Shown: positions 1-9,155, counted from the first letter of the stretch. The stretch is DNA of 64,000 nt from Paraburkholderia dinghuensis (GCF_003837865.1 NZ_RQIS01000003.1:248001-312000); one strand, 5' to 3'. Notes: generated from the sequence alone by a model not told the origin. Program-made: numbers and translations.

Positions 1-547
1 CCATGTCGGGGTCGAGCGCGAGTACGGCATCGGCGGACGCGAGGCGCACGACGAGCCACGGCGCGCCGTTGTCGACGCCACACGGCGCCGCGTCGAAATC
101 GATTGCATCCGAGCGCAATGCGGCGCGCAGTGCGTCGTACTGCGCGGGCGGCAGTGGGCTCACACGCGCGGGCGGCGCGGCGAATGCCCAGGCACCCTCC
201 TTGCGTTCGGCCAGTTCGACGAGACCGGCGCCGCACTCCTGCACGAGGCGTCTCGGCGTCTTCGGTCGATAGCCGCTTTCGAGCAGGGCGTGCGCGGTGC
301 CGAGTGTCGGATGTCCGGCGAAGGGCAGCTCGCCGCACGTCGTGAAGATGCGCACGCGGTAGTCGGCGCGTGCGTCGGTGGGCGACAAGAGGAAGGTGGT
401 CTCGGAGAGATTGGTCCAGCGTGCGATGGCTTGCATCTGCGCGGTTTCGAGGCCGTCGGCGTCGAATACCACGGCGAGCGGATTGCCCTTGAACGGCACC
501 GGCGTGAACACGTCGACCTGTTTGAAGCGGACGCTGCGATTAGTCAT
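1..547 (-). CDS. PhzF family isomerase-like protein (3' part cut by window start)
   Basis: The 182 visible residues start at an ATG at 547 and read MTNRSVRFKQVDVFT. Typical PhzF features follow: the GNPLAVVF segment, NLSETTFLL with the family's acid residue, and FAGHPTLGTAH. PhzF-fold proteins include the phenazine enzyme PhzF and many isomerases or epimerases of unknown substrate. No phenazine genes are nearby, so a phenazine role is not supported. It is the last visible gene of a minus-strand unit aminotransferase-RidA-PhzF, suggesting amino-acid-related metabolism (inference). A terminator-like hairpin lies between ridA and this gene. The C-terminus lies outside the window. No clear Shine-Dalgarno precedes the ATG. 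Confidence 0.88.
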   Translation of the reverse strand, partial: MTNRSVRFKQVDVFTPVPFKGNPLAVVFDADGLETAQMQAIARWTNLSETTFLLSPTDARADYRVRIFTTCGELPFAGHPTLGTAHALLESGYRPKTPRRLVQECGAGLVELAERKEGAWAFAAPPARVSPLPPAQYDALRAALRSDAIDFDAAPCGVDNGAPWLVVRLASADAVLALDPDM

Positions 548-569
548 GGCAGTGTGGAGTGAAGGCGTA

Positions 570-617
570 AAAGAAAGGCCCGCGCACGGGGCGCCGTGGG
601 CGGCCCGCACGCGGGCC
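570..617 (-). terminator. Hairpin with U-rich tail between ridA and phzF
   Basis: On the minus strand the arms GGCCCGCG and CGCGGGCC (610-617 and 577-584 in plus coordinates) enclose further GC pairing and are followed by TTTCTTTT. This fits an intrinsic terminator or attenuator, which could reduce readthrough from ridA into phzF. The alternative hairpin GCGGCCCGC/GCGGGCCGC at 600-619 competes with it. Confidence 0.5.
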
Positions 618-675
618 GCATGCAGTCAAACCGGTGGGCGTCGCAGGAGCGCGAGGCCCGGAAGCCGATCGACGT

Positions 676-1140
676 TTATTCGACTTCGGCAATCAGCTCG
701 ATCTCGACGCACGCGCCGAGCGGAATCTGCGCCACGCCGAACGCCGATCGCGCGTGCTTGCCCTTTTCGCCGAACACGTCGGCGATCAGTTCCGATGCGC
801 CGTTCGTGACGATGTGTTGTTCGGTGAACGTGAGCGTCGAGTTTACGAGGCTCATGACCTTGACGACGCGCTTGACCTTGTTGAGGTCGCCGGTGTGGGC
901 ATGCAGCGTGGCGATCAGGTCGATCGCGATCGAACGTGCGGCGGCCTTGCCTTCTTCGGTGGTCAGGTTGTCGCCCAGCTTGCCGGCCCACACCTTGCCA
1001 TCCTTCCTGGCGATGTGACCGGAGAGGTACACCGTGTTGCCGCTCTGTGCGCTCATCACGTAGGCCGCGGCGGGCGCGCCGGCCTGCGGCAAGGTGATGC
1101 CAAGCTGTTCGAGACGATCGTAAACGTTGATGTCGGCCAT
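676..1140 (-). CDS. RidA family protein (enamine/imine deaminase-like)
   Basis: The 154-residue protein (MADINVYDRLEQLGI...) is a YjgF/YER057c/UK114 (RidA) family member of the longer about 150-residue subgroup. RidA proteins hydrolyse reactive enamine or imine intermediates released by PLP enzymes. The family core is visible in NTVYLSGHIARKDGK near residue 35 and in the C-terminal IPLGACVEIELIAEVE. The start at 1140 is preceded by GAGG about 10 nt upstream; an upstream in-frame extension would run into the aminotransferase stop region. It lies 67 nt after the aminotransferase, so co-transcription is likely and fits clean-up of that enzyme's products (inference). Whether the catalytic Arg of archetypal RidA is conserved was not established. 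Confidence 0.88.
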   Translation of the reverse strand: MADINVYDRLEQLGITLPQAGAPAAAYVMSAQSGNTVYLSGHIARKDGKVWAGKLGDNLTTEEGKAAARSIAIDLIATLHAHTGDLNKVKRVVKVMSLVNSTLTFTEQHIVTNGASELIADVFGEKGKHARSAFGVAQIPLGACVEIELIAEVE

Positions 1141-1207
1141 GTTCGGAAATCCTCGTGCGAGAAATATAAGTACGAAAACGTGTGTGCCGGTCGACGGGTG
1201 CGCGACT

Positions 1208-2407
1208 TCAGGCGCGCGCACGGATCAGTGCGCCGAGCCTTGCGATGCCTTCGTCGATCTTTTCGGGCGGCACCGTGACGAACGACAGGCGCAGTGTATT
1301 GTGTCGCGCCTCATTCGCAAAGAACGGCGCGCCGGGCACGAACGCCACGTTTTGCGCGATGGCTTCGTCGAGTAGCTTCATGCTGTCGATTCGCGCGGGC
1401 AGATTCACCCAGATGAACATGCCGCCTTCAGGCCGGTTCCAGCTTACGCCCTCGGGCATGTAGCGCGCGAGCGCGGTATGCATCGCCTCGCACTGGTCGC
1501 GGTAGAGCGCGCGGATCTTCGGCACATGCGTATCGAGGAAGCCGTCTTTGACGACCTCGTGGACGATGCGTTGCGTGAAGCTCGGCGTGTGCAGATCGGC
1601 CGCTTGCTTGGCTTGCACGAGTTTGAAGTGCAGCGCTTCGGGCGCGACGATGTAGCCCACGCGCAGGCCCGGCGCCAGCACCTTCGAGAACGAGCCGAGA
1701 TGGACGATGTGCTCCGGTGCCATTGAGAGCAGCGTCGGCAGCGGTTGGCCCGCGTAGTCGAGCGCGCCGTAAGGATCGTCCTCGATCACCGGGAACGGCG
1801 CGCGCAATGCGTACGCCGCGAGCGCTTCGCGACGCGCGAGCGGCAGGCGGCGGCCCGTCGGGTTCTGAAAATTCGGAATCGCGTAGAGCAGGCGCGCGCC
1901 GGCGGTCAGTTCGGGCGTGAGACCTTCGGGGACGAGGCCGAGGTCGTCGGACGGTACCTGCACGTAGCGCGGCTCGAAGAGCGAAAACGACTGGAGCGCG
2001 CCGAGGTACGTGGGCGTCTCGACGAGCACGGGGCTGCCCGGCGACACGAGAACCTTGCCGAGCAGGTCGAGCGCCTGTTGCGATCCGGTGGTGATGAGCA
2101 CCTGCGAAGGACGGATTTTCACGCCGCCAACCGAATGGCGTTGGGCGACCCACTCGCGCAGCGGCAGATAGCCTTCGGTCGCGCTGTACTGGAGCGCGGC
2201 GGCGGCGTTTTCGCGCAGGATGCGGTCGGAGGCGGCGCGCATTTCCTCGACGGGGAAGGTGGCCGGCGAGGGCAGGCCGCCCGCGAACGAAATGACCTCG
2301 GGACGTTCGGTGACCTTCAGGATTTCGCGAATCGCCGAGCTGGTGAGCTTGATGGCGCGCTCGGACAGTTGCCAGGCGCGGGCGGCTTGAAGATCGCTTT
2401 GATCCAT
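1208..2407 (-). CDS. PLP-dependent class I aminotransferase (MocR-associated)
   Basis: The 399 residues match fold-type I aminotransferases of the 2-aminoadipate/multi-substrate subgroup. Visible landmarks are FAGGLPSPATFP near the start, IPNFQNPTGR with the PLP-ring Asn, EDDPYGALDY with the PLP Asp/Tyr, HLGSFSKVLAPGLRVGY with the Schiff-base Lys, and LRLSFVTV with the carboxylate-binding Arg. The N-terminal HTH found in MocR regulators is absent, so this is the enzyme. It is divergent from a MocR regulator across a 232-nt spacer and precedes ridA and phzF. The substrate cannot be read from sequence; an amino-acid transamination is the family expectation. The start codon at 2407 lies near the edge of a repeat-rich spacer. 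Confidence 0.9.
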   Translation of the reverse strand: MDQSDLQAARAWQLSERAIKLTSSAIREILKVTERPEVISFAGGLPSPATFPVEEMRAASDRILRENAAAALQYSATEGYLPLREWVAQRHSVGGVKIRPSQVLITTGSQQALDLLGKVLVSPGSPVLVETPTYLGALQSFSLFEPRYVQVPSDDLGLVPEGLTPELTAGARLLYAIPNFQNPTGRRLPLARREALAAYALRAPFPVIEDDPYGALDYAGQPLPTLLSMAPEHIVHLGSFSKVLAPGLRVGYIVAPEALHFKLVQAKQAADLHTPSFTQRIVHEVVKDGFLDTHVPKIRALYRDQCEAMHTALARYMPEGVSWNRPEGGMFIWVNLPARIDSMKLLDEAIAQNVAFVPGAPFFANEARHNTLRLSFVTVPPEKIDEGIARLGALIRARA

Positions 2408-2423
2408 GTGGGTCTCCTGTGTC

Positions 2424-2457
2424 GACGGGAGTTAGCGCTTCAGCGCTTACTCCCGTC
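2424..2457. repeat. Hairpin repeat unit A (34 nt), same family as 2498 and 23286
   Basis: The unit is a nearly perfect hairpin: GACGGGAGT (2424-2432), T, AGCGC, loop TTCA, GCGCT, T, ACTCCCGTC (2449-2457). The outer 9 bp and inner 5 bp pair fully, with a T-T mismatch between them. It lies directly upstream of the aminotransferase start. A related unit is at 2498-2531 and another at 23286-23320. Confidence 0.8.
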
Positions 2458-2494
2458 CCATGCCCGTAAGGGCGGTCCCATGCCCGTCAGGGCG
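2455..2494. repeat. Two tandem 20-bp repeats between hairpin units A and B
   Basis: GTCCCATGCCCGTAAGGGCG (2455-2474) is followed directly by a copy with one difference (GTCAGG for GTAAGG) at 2475-2494. Each copy can fold as GCCC/GGGC. The start of the first copy overlaps the end of hairpin unit A, so the whole tract looks like one compound repeat. Confidence 0.8.
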
Positions 2495-2497
2495 GTC

Positions 2498-2531
2498 GAC
2501 TGGAATAGACGCTTCAGCGCTTACTCCGGTC
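2498..2531. repeat. Hairpin repeat unit B (34 nt), partly decayed
   Basis: It has the same 34-nt architecture as unit A: a GACTGGAAT arm, a TTCA loop, and an ACTCCGGTC arm. The outer arm still pairs at 8 of 9 positions, one of them a G-T wobble. The inner stem keeps three pairs. Its arms differ from unit A while pairing is largely kept. Confidence 0.7.
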
Positions 2532-2569
2532 CCAAAAAGGTGCGGCTTACCACAACGCGGAACATCAAA

Positions 2570-2626
2570 TGTACCGGCACGCGACCAGACAGTAACGGTA
2601 CAATCGATCCGATAGTGTTCGGTACA
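2570..2626. promoter_or_regulatory. Candidate MocR operator: three GGTACA-type boxes
   Basis: TGTACCG (2570-2576) is inverted relative to CGGTACA at 2596-2602 and CGGTACA at 2620-2626. The last two are direct repeats 24 nt apart. MocR/PdxR regulators are known to bind repeated boxes in the spacer between themselves and the divergent target gene, which is the position here. The middle box overlaps a possible -10 (TACAAT, 2599-2604) for the regulator gene, which would fit autoregulation (inference). Confidence 0.6.
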
Positions 2627-2639
2627 GTTGAGAGAAATC

Positions 2640-4130
2640 ATGTCCTCCGTCCCGCTCGACCAGATTCCGGCCCCGCACGACGCGGCCACGCTCACCCTCG
2701 TCGACCAGCTCGTGCAGTGGGGCCGTCGCCGCATTGACGAGCGCGTGTTTCGACCCGGCATGCGCATGCCGTCGATCCGCAAGCTCGCGCTCGACAAGGG
2801 TGTGTCGCGCTTCACGGTGGTCGAGGCCTACGAGCGGCTCGTCGCGCAGGGTTATCTCGATTCGCGGCGCGGCTCGGGCTTCTACGTGCGCGAGCGGTTT
2901 GCGAGCGCGTCTCCCATCGAGCGTCGCGCAACCGGGGCGAGCGGCCCGGCCGATTCAGCCGGGCCCATCGAGCCACCCACCATCGACGTAGTCTGGCTGC
3001 TGCGCAACATGCTTCAGTCCTCGACGCGTCCGGAGAAGGGGCCCGGCCTCGGCTATCTGCCAGCGCGCTGGCTGGACGGCGAACTGATCTCGGGCGCGCT
3101 GCGCTCGCTCGGGCGCCAGAGCGGCTCGCAGATACTCGGCTTCGGCTCGCCGCAGGGTTTCCTGCCGCTGCGTCAGCAACTGCAGACGCGCCTTGCCGAA
3201 TTCGAGATCGGTGCCTCACCCGATCAGATCGTGATGGTTTCCGGCATCACGCAGGCCATCGACCTGCTCGCGCGCATCTACGTGCAGCCGGGCGACACGG
3301 TGATCGTCGGCGATCCAGCGTGGTTCCAGATGTTCGGGCGTTTCGCGTCGCAGGGCGCGCGGCTCGTCGGCATGCCGTACACGCCCGAGGGCCCCGACCT
3401 CGACGCGCTTGAGTCGCTCGTCGAAACGTGGCGGCCAAGAATGCTCGTCATCAATTCGGTGCTGCAGAATCCCACCGGCACGTCGCTCACGGCCGCGCAG
3501 GCGTTCCGCATCCTGCGGCTGGCGGAGCAGTACGACTTCATCGTCGTCGAAGACGACGTCTACGGCGACCTCTGCCCGGCGGGCTATCCGGCCACGCGTC
3601 TCGCGAGCCTCGACCAGCTGCGCCGCGTGATCTACCTCGGCAGTTTTTCCAAGACGCTCGCGCCGAATCTGCGCGTCGGCTTCATTGCTTCGGCGCTCGA
3701 CGTCACGCAGGCTGTCAGCGACCAGAAGATGCTCGTGGCCATGACGACGCCTGAACTCAATGAGCGCGTGCTGTATCGCGTGCTCTCCGAAGGCCATTAC
3801 CGGCGCCACGTGGAGCGCCTGCGCGCGCGGCTCGACGGCGTGCGCGACAAGGCCGCGCGGATGCTCGAGCGCACGGGCATGCGCCTTTTCACGGCGCCCG
3901 GGGCGGGCATGTTCCTGTGGGCCGACACGGGTGTCAGCGCCGACGCGCTCACGGCCGCCGGCCACGAGGCGGGCTTCCTGCTGACCCCCGGGAGCCTGTT
4001 CTCGCCGCACCAGTCGCCGACCACGTGGATGCGCTTTAACATCGCGAACTGCGGGGACCCGGCGCTGGCGTCGTTCCTGACGAGCTACCTGGACAGCGTC
4101 GAGCGGCGAGCCGGTTCGACCGGCGCTTGA
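2640..4130 (+). CDS. MocR/PdxR family transcriptional regulator (GntR HTH + aminotransferase domain)
   Basis: The 496-residue protein has an N-terminal GntR-type winged helix (about residues 15-85; [33 protein letters not shown]). It is fused to a fold-type I aminotransferase domain (about 115-490) with [15 protein letters not shown] and [15 protein letters not shown] containing the PLP Lys. MocR proteins bind PLP and usually a PLP-amino acid adduct, and control a neighbouring gene. ATG 2640 follows GAGAGAAATC, whereas a TTG four codons upstream lacks a better ribosome site. It is divergent from the aminotransferase-ridA-phzF unit, the probable target. The residue following PLP Lys and the Arg region look intact, so PLP binding is likely. 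Confidence 0.92.
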   Translation: MSSVPLDQIPAPHDAATLTLVDQLVQWGRRRIDERVFRPGMRMPSIRKLALDKGVSRFTVVEAYERLVAQGYLDSRRGSGFYVRERFASASPIERRATGASGPADSAGPIEPPTIDVVWLLRNMLQSSTRPEKGPGLGYLPARWLDGELISGALRSLGRQSGSQILGFGSPQGFLPLRQQLQTRLAEFEIGASPDQIVMVSGITQAIDLLARIYVQPGDTVIVGDPAWFQMFGRFASQGARLVGMPYTPEGPDLDALESLVETWRPRMLVINSVLQNPTGTSLTAAQAFRILRLAEQYDFIVVEDDVYGDLCPAGYPATRLASLDQLRRVIYLGSFSKTLAPNLRVGFIASALDVTQAVSDQKMLVAMTTPELNERVLYRVLSEGHYRRHVERLRARLDGVRDKAARMLERTGMRLFTAPGAGMFLWADTGVSADALTAAGHEAGFLLTPGSLFSPHQSPTTWMRFNIANCGDPALASFLTSYLDSVERRAGSTGA

Positions 4131-4251
4131 AACATTCAAAACACGCGAAACACTTGAAACGCGCGTGGATCGTCCCCATTTGCACGGACGGCGCGCCGCA
4201 CCGGGCGCGAACCCACCCAATTCGCATTGCAACGAAAGAGGACCCTCGACC

Positions 4252-6165
4252 ATGGCTCAAGAAACGATGAGCTTCCAGGCGGAAGTGAAACAGCTTCTGC
4301 ACCTGATGATCCATTCGCTGTACAGCAACAAGGAAATTTTTCTGCGCGAGCTGATCTCGAACGCATCCGACGCGGCCGACAAACTGCGCTTCGAAGCGAT
4401 CGCGAACAACGCGCTCTACGAAAACGATCCGAACCTGCGCATCCGCGTGGGCTACGACAAGGCTGCGCGCACGATCACGATCGACGATAACGGCATCGGC
4501 ATGAGCCATGACGAGGCGGTCGCGCACCTCGGCACGATCGCGCGCTCGGGCACGAAGGAATTCTTCGGCAAACTGTCCGGCGACCAGCAGAAGGACGCCG
4601 CGCTGATCGGCCAGTTCGGTGTGGGCTTCTATTCGGGCTTCATCGTCGCGGACAAGATCACCGTCGAGAGCCGCCGTGCGGGCCTCCCAGCGAGCGAAGG
4701 CGTGCGCTGGGAAAGCGCGGGCGAGGGCGAGTTCTCGGTGGACACGATCGAGCGCGCGCCGCGCGGCACCACGATCACGCTGCATCTGCGCGCGGACGAG
4801 GACGAACTGCTCTCGTCGTGGAAGATCAAGTCGATCATCCAGAAGTATTCGGATCACGTCGGCCTTCCGATCGAAATGCAGCAGGAAGAGTGGGACGCCG
4901 AAAAGAGCGAGACGGTCACGAAGGACGAAGTCGAGACCATCAACCAGGCCAGCGCGCTGTGGACGCGTGCGAAGAGCGATATCAGCGACGAGCAGTACGA
5001 GCAGTTCTATCAGCACCTCGCGCACGATCATCAGAATCCTCTCGCGTGGACGCATAACCGCGTCGAAGGCCGCAGCGAGTACACGCAACTTCTCTACGTG
5101 CCGTCGCACGCGCCGTTCGATATGTGGAACCGCGATCATCGCGGCGGCCTCAAGCTCTACGTGAAGCGCGTCTTCATCATGGACGACGCCGAGCAATTGC
5201 TGCCCGCTTATCTGCGCTTCGTGAAGGGCGTGGTCGATTCGAGCGATCTGCCGCTCAACGTTTCCCGCGAAATCCTGCAGGAAAGCCGCGACGTCAAGGC
5301 GATCCGCGATGGCGTGACCAAGCGCGTGCTGTCGATGCTCGAAGAAATGGCCGGCGCGCAGACCGACGCGGAAGCGAAGGACGAGGACAAGGCGAAGTAC
5401 ACGACGTTCTGGACCGAGTTCGGCCAGGTGATGAAAGAGGGCATCGGCGAGGACTTCGCGAATCGCGAACGCGTCGCGAAGCTGCTGCGTTTTGCCTCGA
5501 CGCATGGCGATACCGCAGAGCAGAGTGTGTCGCTCGCGGACTACGTCGCGCGCATGAAGCCCGAGCAGACGAAGATCTACTACGTTACCGCCGACTCCTG
5601 GCTCGCGGCGAAGAACAGCCCGCATCTCGAAGTGTTCCGCAAGAAGGGCGTGGAAGTGCTGCTGCTCACGGACCGCGTGGACGAGTGGATGCTGTCGTAC
5701 CTGAACGAGTTCGACGGCAAGCCGCTCGCGAGCGTCGCGCGCGGGGACCTCGATCTGGGCGCGCTCAACGACGAGGAAAAGCAGCAGCAAGAGAAGGTGA
5801 GCGAGGATCTGAAGCCGCTCGTCGAAAAGATGAAGGAGACGCTCAAGGACAAGGCGAAGGACGTGCGCCTCACGTTCCGCCTGACCGATTCGCCGTCGTG
5901 CCTCGTGGCCGACGAAGGCGAGATGAGCGGCTATCTGCAGCGCATGCTGAAGGCCGCGGGCCAGCAGGCGCCCGAGTTCCATCCGATTCTGGAAGTGAAC
6001 CCGGAGCATCCGCTCGTGAAGGCGTTGTCTGCCGATCACGCCGATTTCGCGGATTGGTGCCATCTGCTCTTCGATCAGGCGCTGCTCGCTGAAGGCGGCG
6101 CGCTCGAAGATCCGGCGAGCTTCGTGAAGCGTACCAACGCGCTTCTGCTCGCTCGCGCAGGCTGA
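4252..6165 (+). CDS. htpG: Molecular chaperone HtpG (bacterial Hsp90)
   Basis: The 637-residue protein carries the GHKL ATPase motifs [14 protein letters not shown] (N-box), DNGIGM and [11 protein letters not shown] in the first 150 residues, then the Hsp90 middle domain ([13 protein letters not shown] about residue 340) and a C-terminal dimerisation domain. It is a cytoplasmic ATP-dependent chaperone. The ATG at 4252 is preceded by AAAGAGG, a good ribosome site; an in-frame upstream extension has no such site. The gene is followed by a strong intrinsic terminator, so it is probably monocistronic. No heat-shock promoter was clearly identified in the 120-nt upstream spacer. Confidence 0.98.
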   Translation: MAQETMSFQAEVKQLLHLMIHSLYSNKEIFLRELISNASDAADKLRFEAIANNALYENDPNLRIRVGYDKAARTITIDDNGIGMSHDEAVAHLGTIARSGTKEFFGKLSGDQQKDAALIGQFGVGFYSGFIVADKITVESRRAGLPASEGVRWESAGEGEFSVDTIERAPRGTTITLHLRADEDELLSSWKIKSIIQKYSDHVGLPIEMQQEEWDAEKSETVTKDEVETINQASALWTRAKSDISDEQYEQFYQHLAHDHQNPLAWTHNRVEGRSEYTQLLYVPSHAPFDMWNRDHRGGLKLYVKRVFIMDDAEQLLPAYLRFVKGVVDSSDLPLNVSREILQESRDVKAIRDGVTKRVLSMLEEMAGAQTDAEAKDEDKAKYTTFWTEFGQVMKEGIGEDFANRERVAKLLRFASTHGDTAEQSVSLADYVARMKPEQTKIYYVTADSWLAAKNSPHLEVFRKKGVEVLLLTDRVDEWMLSYLNEFDGKPLASVARGDLDLGALNDEEKQQQEKVSEDLKPLVEKMKETLKDKAKDVRLTFRLTDSPSCLVADEGEMSGYLQRMLKAAGQQAPEFHPILEVNPEHPLVKALSADHADFADWCHLLFDQALLAEGGALEDPASFVKRTNALLLARAG

Positions 6166-6196
6166 CTGCACAGGGCGCGTGACGTAAGCGCCTTCG

Positions 6197-6235
6197 AAAC
6201 CCCTCGCGGCCTGTGCGCTGCGAGGGGTTTTTCTT
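6197..6235 (+). terminator. Intrinsic terminator of htpG
   Basis: The perfect 11-bp stem AAACCCCTCGC/GCGAGGGGTTT (6197-6207 and 6220-6230) has a 12-nt loop and is followed by TTCTTT. It lies 31 nt after the htpG stop. Confidence 0.88.
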
Positions 6236-6271
6236 TGACGCGTCTGAGTGCGGCGCGAACCATGCGCGGCC

Positions 6272-6277
6272 TATAAT
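6272..6277 (+). promoter_or_regulatory. -10 box TATAAT 7 nt before the ubiC start codon
   Basis: A consensus TATAAT ends 7 nt before ATG 6285, which would place the transcription start at or next to the A of the ATG. No Shine-Dalgarno fits in this space and no good -35 lies 16-18 nt upstream. This suggests a leaderless or near-leaderless mRNA. Confidence 0.55.
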
Positions 6278-6284
6278 GCGCGCC

Positions 6285-6956
6285 ATGCCCATCCGATTTG
6301 ATGCAGCCGACGCGCACTGGCGCGTGGCGCCTATGCCCGGCTTCAGTGCCGATCAGAAAGACTGGCTTACGCGCGGCGGTTCGCTGACCGCACATCTGCG
6401 CACGCTAGGCCAGGTCGAGGTGCGCGTGACGCGCGAAGCCGTGGATCTACCGTGGCCCGACGAGCGTGCGGCGCTTGGACTCGCACCGCGTGCGAGCGCG
6501 TGGGTGCGCGAGATCGTGCTCGTCGTCGACGGCGTGCCGTTCGTCGCCGCGCACAGCGCGACGCCGCTCGCCGCGAGTCATGGCGCCTGGCGGGCGATGC
6601 GCAGCTTGCGCACGCGGCCGCTGGCCGAACTTCTGTATAGCGACAGCGGTGTTTCGCGATCTGCGCTCGTTAGTCGGCGCGTAAATGCGCGACATGCACT
6701 TTATGCGCTCGCCGCGAATGCAACACACTCACGCGTGCCGCACGCTCACGCTGCGCGCCGGTCGGTGTTCGAGCGGCACGGCGCCCCCTTGCTCGTCACC
6801 GAGTGCATGTTGCCCGCACTGTGGACGCATCTCGCGCACGTTGCGCACATAGAGCACGTAGAGCACAACGTGCATATGGGACGCGAACGCGGCCCGCTCG
6901 ATCACACGGCTTCGCGTGCAAATGCTGCGCAACGTGCGCATTCTGAATTGCGTTGA
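6285..6956 (+). CDS. ubiC: Chorismate lyase (chorismate pyruvate-lyase)
   Basis: The predicted 223-residue protein resembles UbiC, which converts chorismate to 4-hydroxybenzoate and pyruvate at the start of ubiquinone synthesis. The family pattern is visible in [42 protein letters not shown] and the late [21 protein letters not shown]. The start at 6285 was chosen because a TATAAT sits just upstream; an ATG three codons earlier overlaps that box. The protein is longer than the 165-residue E. coli enzyme because of a His-rich tail of about 40 residues ([17 protein letters not shown]...) without obvious homology. A glycosylase gene follows after 18 nt. Confidence 0.9.
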   Translation: MPIRFDAADAHWRVAPMPGFSADQKDWLTRGGSLTAHLRTLGQVEVRVTREAVDLPWPDERAALGLAPRASAWVREIVLVVDGVPFVAAHSATPLAASHGAWRAMRSLRTRPLAELLYSDSGVSRSALVSRRVNARHALYALAANATHSRVPHAHAARRSVFERHGAPLLVTECMLPALWTHLAHVAHIEHVEHNVHMGRERGPLDHTASRANAAQRAHSELR

Positions 6957-6974
6957 GGCGTTGCCGGAGGGGCG

Positions 6975-7469
6975 ATGACTTTCAAGCGCTGTTTTCCACC
7001 CGTCGTCGATGATAAGACGCGTGTGCTGATTCTCGGCAGTTTGCCGGGGGAGGCGTCGCTTGCGCAACAGCAGTACTACGCGCATAAGCAGAACAAATTC
7101 TGGCTTCTGGTCGGACATGTGATCGAACGGGATCTTGCCGGTGCCGACTACGCGACTCGTCTCCATACCTTGCTTGAGAACCGCATCGGACTGTGGGACG
7201 TCGTAGCAGAAGCCCGGCGAACCGGTAGCCTTGATAGCCGTATCAGAGATCATTCGAGTAATGATCTGATCGCTCTCATCGATACGCTACCGAGTCTGTG
7301 TGCGATTGCATTCAATGGTGGGGCGGCCGCGAAGATTGGGGTAAAGACACTTGGCGAGCGCGGGGATAAATATAGGCTTCTCCGCTTGCCATCAAGCAGT
7401 CCTGCCCACGCCTCTGTTCCCTATGCTGAAAAATTGGCCGTTTGGCGGCAGCTACGCCAGTTGATCTGA
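6975..7469 (+). CDS. DNA-deoxyinosine (hypoxanthine) glycosylase, UDG superfamily family 6
   Basis: The 164 residues fit the hypoxanthine-DNA glycosylase branch of the uracil-DNA glycosylase fold: ILGSLPGEASL with QQYYAHKQNKFW (active-site loop region), GLWDVVAEARRTGSLDSRI, and LPSSSPAHASV as the C-terminal DNA-intercalation loop. It would excise hypoxanthine arising from adenine deamination. ATG 6975 is preceded by GGAGG at an ideal distance. It lies 18 nt after ubiC and is probably co-transcribed with it. A hairpin with GGCAAC/GTTGCC arms at about 7473-7516 follows the stop and may end the transcript. Confidence 0.88.
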   Translation: MTFKRCFPPVVDDKTRVLILGSLPGEASLAQQQYYAHKQNKFWLLVGHVIERDLAGADYATRLHTLLENRIGLWDVVAEARRTGSLDSRIRDHSSNDLIALIDTLPSLCAIAFNGGAAAKIGVKTLGERGDKYRLLRLPSSSPAHASVPYAEKLAVWRQLRQLI

Positions 7470-7616
7470 GAGGGCAACAACGCAACCTGTTTCACGCGGG
7501 CACCCGTTGCGTTGCCTTCGTGTGACGCCAAATGAACGAGGCGGTGGGGTTGGGCGCCGGAAGGTGGCGGCTTACGCCGACGGTTAAAATGGCAGCACTT
7601 TTCTTGGGAGCGGCAA

Positions 7617-7931
7617 ATGTCCTGGTTCATCTATGAAGTGCCCGAATACAACGAAGACGCGGCGCGTATCGAACCTTTCAGCGATTTGCGTAGCCGGGTC
7701 GTGAAAGTAAGTGGTCAGGCAATGGCGGACGAACTGGAAAGCGTCCGCGAGAACGCCGCGACGACGGCGGACACGCCCACGCGCCCCCTTCGCGCCGCGG
7801 AAAATCCGCACGTATTCCCGATTCCCTATGCCGAGTCGATGATCCTGGTCGGGTTCATCTTCGAACTGAAGCGCGAGGCCCGACAGCTTGTGGTGTCGCC
7901 GGTGGAAATGCCCTGGCTGAAAGACGCGTAG
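7617..7931 (+). CDS. Hypothetical protein, 104 aa
   Basis: I do not recognise this family. The 104-residue reading frame starts [18 protein letters not shown] and ends [12 protein letters not shown]. It has no signal peptide, membrane segment or cysteine motif; the middle contains an acidic, Ala/Thr-rich stretch and then a more hydrophobic, beta-like segment ([14 protein letters not shown]). Codon choice is compatible with its neighbours. A GGGAG element about 10 nt upstream of ATG 7617 is an acceptable ribosome site, which supports a real gene. It sits between the glycosylase and an SDR dehydrogenase, 56 nt before the latter. Confidence 0.6.
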   Translation: MSWFIYEVPEYNEDAARIEPFSDLRSRVVKVSGQAMADELESVRENAATTADTPTRPLRAAENPHVFPIPYAESMILVGFIFELKREARQLVVSPVEMPWLKDA

Positions 7932-7987
7932 AGTGCGAGTCTATTGCTTGCATCACGCGCCAAAAGAAAGTACGGAGTCGCATACGT

Positions 7988-8800
7988 ATGAACGAGAGAC
8001 TTGCTTCCAAGGTTGCGCTCATCACTGGCGCGGCCCAGGGAATCGGTGCATCGATTGCACGGACGTTCGCAGAGAGCGGTTGCTTCGTCTACGTCACTGA
8101 TATCAACGATGAGCTTGGCGGAACTGTTGCGACGTCGATTGGCGAGCGCGCAGCGTATTTGCGGCTTGACGTTCGAGTGGAAGGCGATTGGCAGCGCGTA
8201 ACGACGCAGATCTTGAAGGAGCGCGGACGACTGGACGTATTGGTCAACAACGCAGGAATCACAGGCTTCGAGGCTCGGGCCGTGCAGCACGACCCGGAGC
8301 ACGCAAGTCTGGAGGACTGGCGTGCTGTGCATCGGACGAACCTCGACGGCGTGTTCCTCGGGTGCAAGTACGCTATTCAGGCCATGCGGCGTCACGGGCA
8401 GGGGTCGATCATCAATATCTCGTCGCGCTCTGGCCTGGTCGGTATTCCGGGAGCTGCGGCATATGCATCGTCAAAGGCCGCTGTTCGCAACCACACAAAA
8501 ACGGTTGCGCTCTACTGCGCAGAGCAGAACCTCAAGGTTCGCTGCAATTCGATTCACCCAGCTGCCATCCTCACGCCCATTTGGGAGCCCATGTTGGGTA
8601 CCGATGCAGGCCGCGAGGAACGAATGGCTGCGCTGGTTCGTGATACCCCACTTCGGCGGTTCGGCATGCCTGAGGAAGTTGCTGCCCTCGCATTGTTACT
8701 GGCGTCGGACGAGGCGACGTACATCACGGGTAGTGAATTCAACATTGATGGCGGGCTCCTGGCAGGTTCGGCGGCGACACCTGCCCGATCGCGCGAGTGA
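7988..8800 (+). CDS. SDR family NAD(P)-dependent oxidoreductase
   Basis: This 270-residue classical short-chain dehydrogenase has TGAAQGIG (cofactor-binding TGxxxGxG), D at the end of beta-2 (YVTDIND, favouring NAD), NNAG, catalytic Ser in NISSRSG, and YASSK (YxxxK). The C-terminus shows the family's [12 protein letters not shown]. The substrate cannot be assigned. Base composition looks slightly lower in GC than the flanking core genes, with codons such as GGA, ACA and TTG used more freely, which could indicate later acquisition (inference). No obvious operon partner exists; a 355-nt gap follows. Confidence 0.92.
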   Translation: MNERLASKVALITGAAQGIGASIARTFAESGCFVYVTDINDELGGTVATSIGERAAYLRLDVRVEGDWQRVTTQILKERGRLDVLVNNAGITGFEARAVQHDPEHASLEDWRAVHRTNLDGVFLGCKYAIQAMRRHGQGSIINISSRSGLVGIPGAAAYASSKAAVRNHTKTVALYCAEQNLKVRCNSIHPAAILTPIWEPMLGTDAGREERMAALVRDTPLRRFGMPEEVAALALLLASDEATYITGSEFNIDGGLLAGSAATPARSRE

Positions 8801-9155
8801 CATTGGCTTCTCGTCGCCAGGGCGTTGTTTGTTAGTGGCAACTGCACAGGGGTGCCGCGAGCTTTTACCTTGTCTGCGCCGGGCCGCCCGGTCATCGTGC
8901 GCTGTCCCTTAATGGAAAAGCGTCGCGGTTGGCGGAGCGGAACCTGCCCAACTCCAGCTTCCGTGCCCGCGGCGACCGGATTTATGGCTCAGGTAAAATC
9001 ACCCGCCGCCGCGTTTCGCCAGGGCAGATGAACTGACGCTGGCGTCCCGGCAAGTGTAAATTCGTGCCATTTCCCCTTCTTATGAACCGGCGTCAGGTCC
9101 GCTGCTTTTTCGTCGGGCGAGCGCGTCACCAGAACGCGAATATCAACTGAATACC
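8801..9155. other. 355-nt gap between SDR and diguanylate cyclase genes
   Basis: No convincing gene is present. The only structure seen is an imperfect inverted repeat, TGACGCTGG near 9034 and CCGGCGTCA near 9091, that might be a regulatory or transcription-ending element. A 62-codon minus-strand frame overlapping the cyclase start was judged to be chance. Confidence 0.5.

Noticed and set aside
4036..6171. Long open frame (about 700 codons) antisense to htpG
   Set aside because: It mirrors the codon structure of htpG on the other strand, has low-complexity Arg/Leu-rich composition and no family pattern; common in GC-rich genomes.
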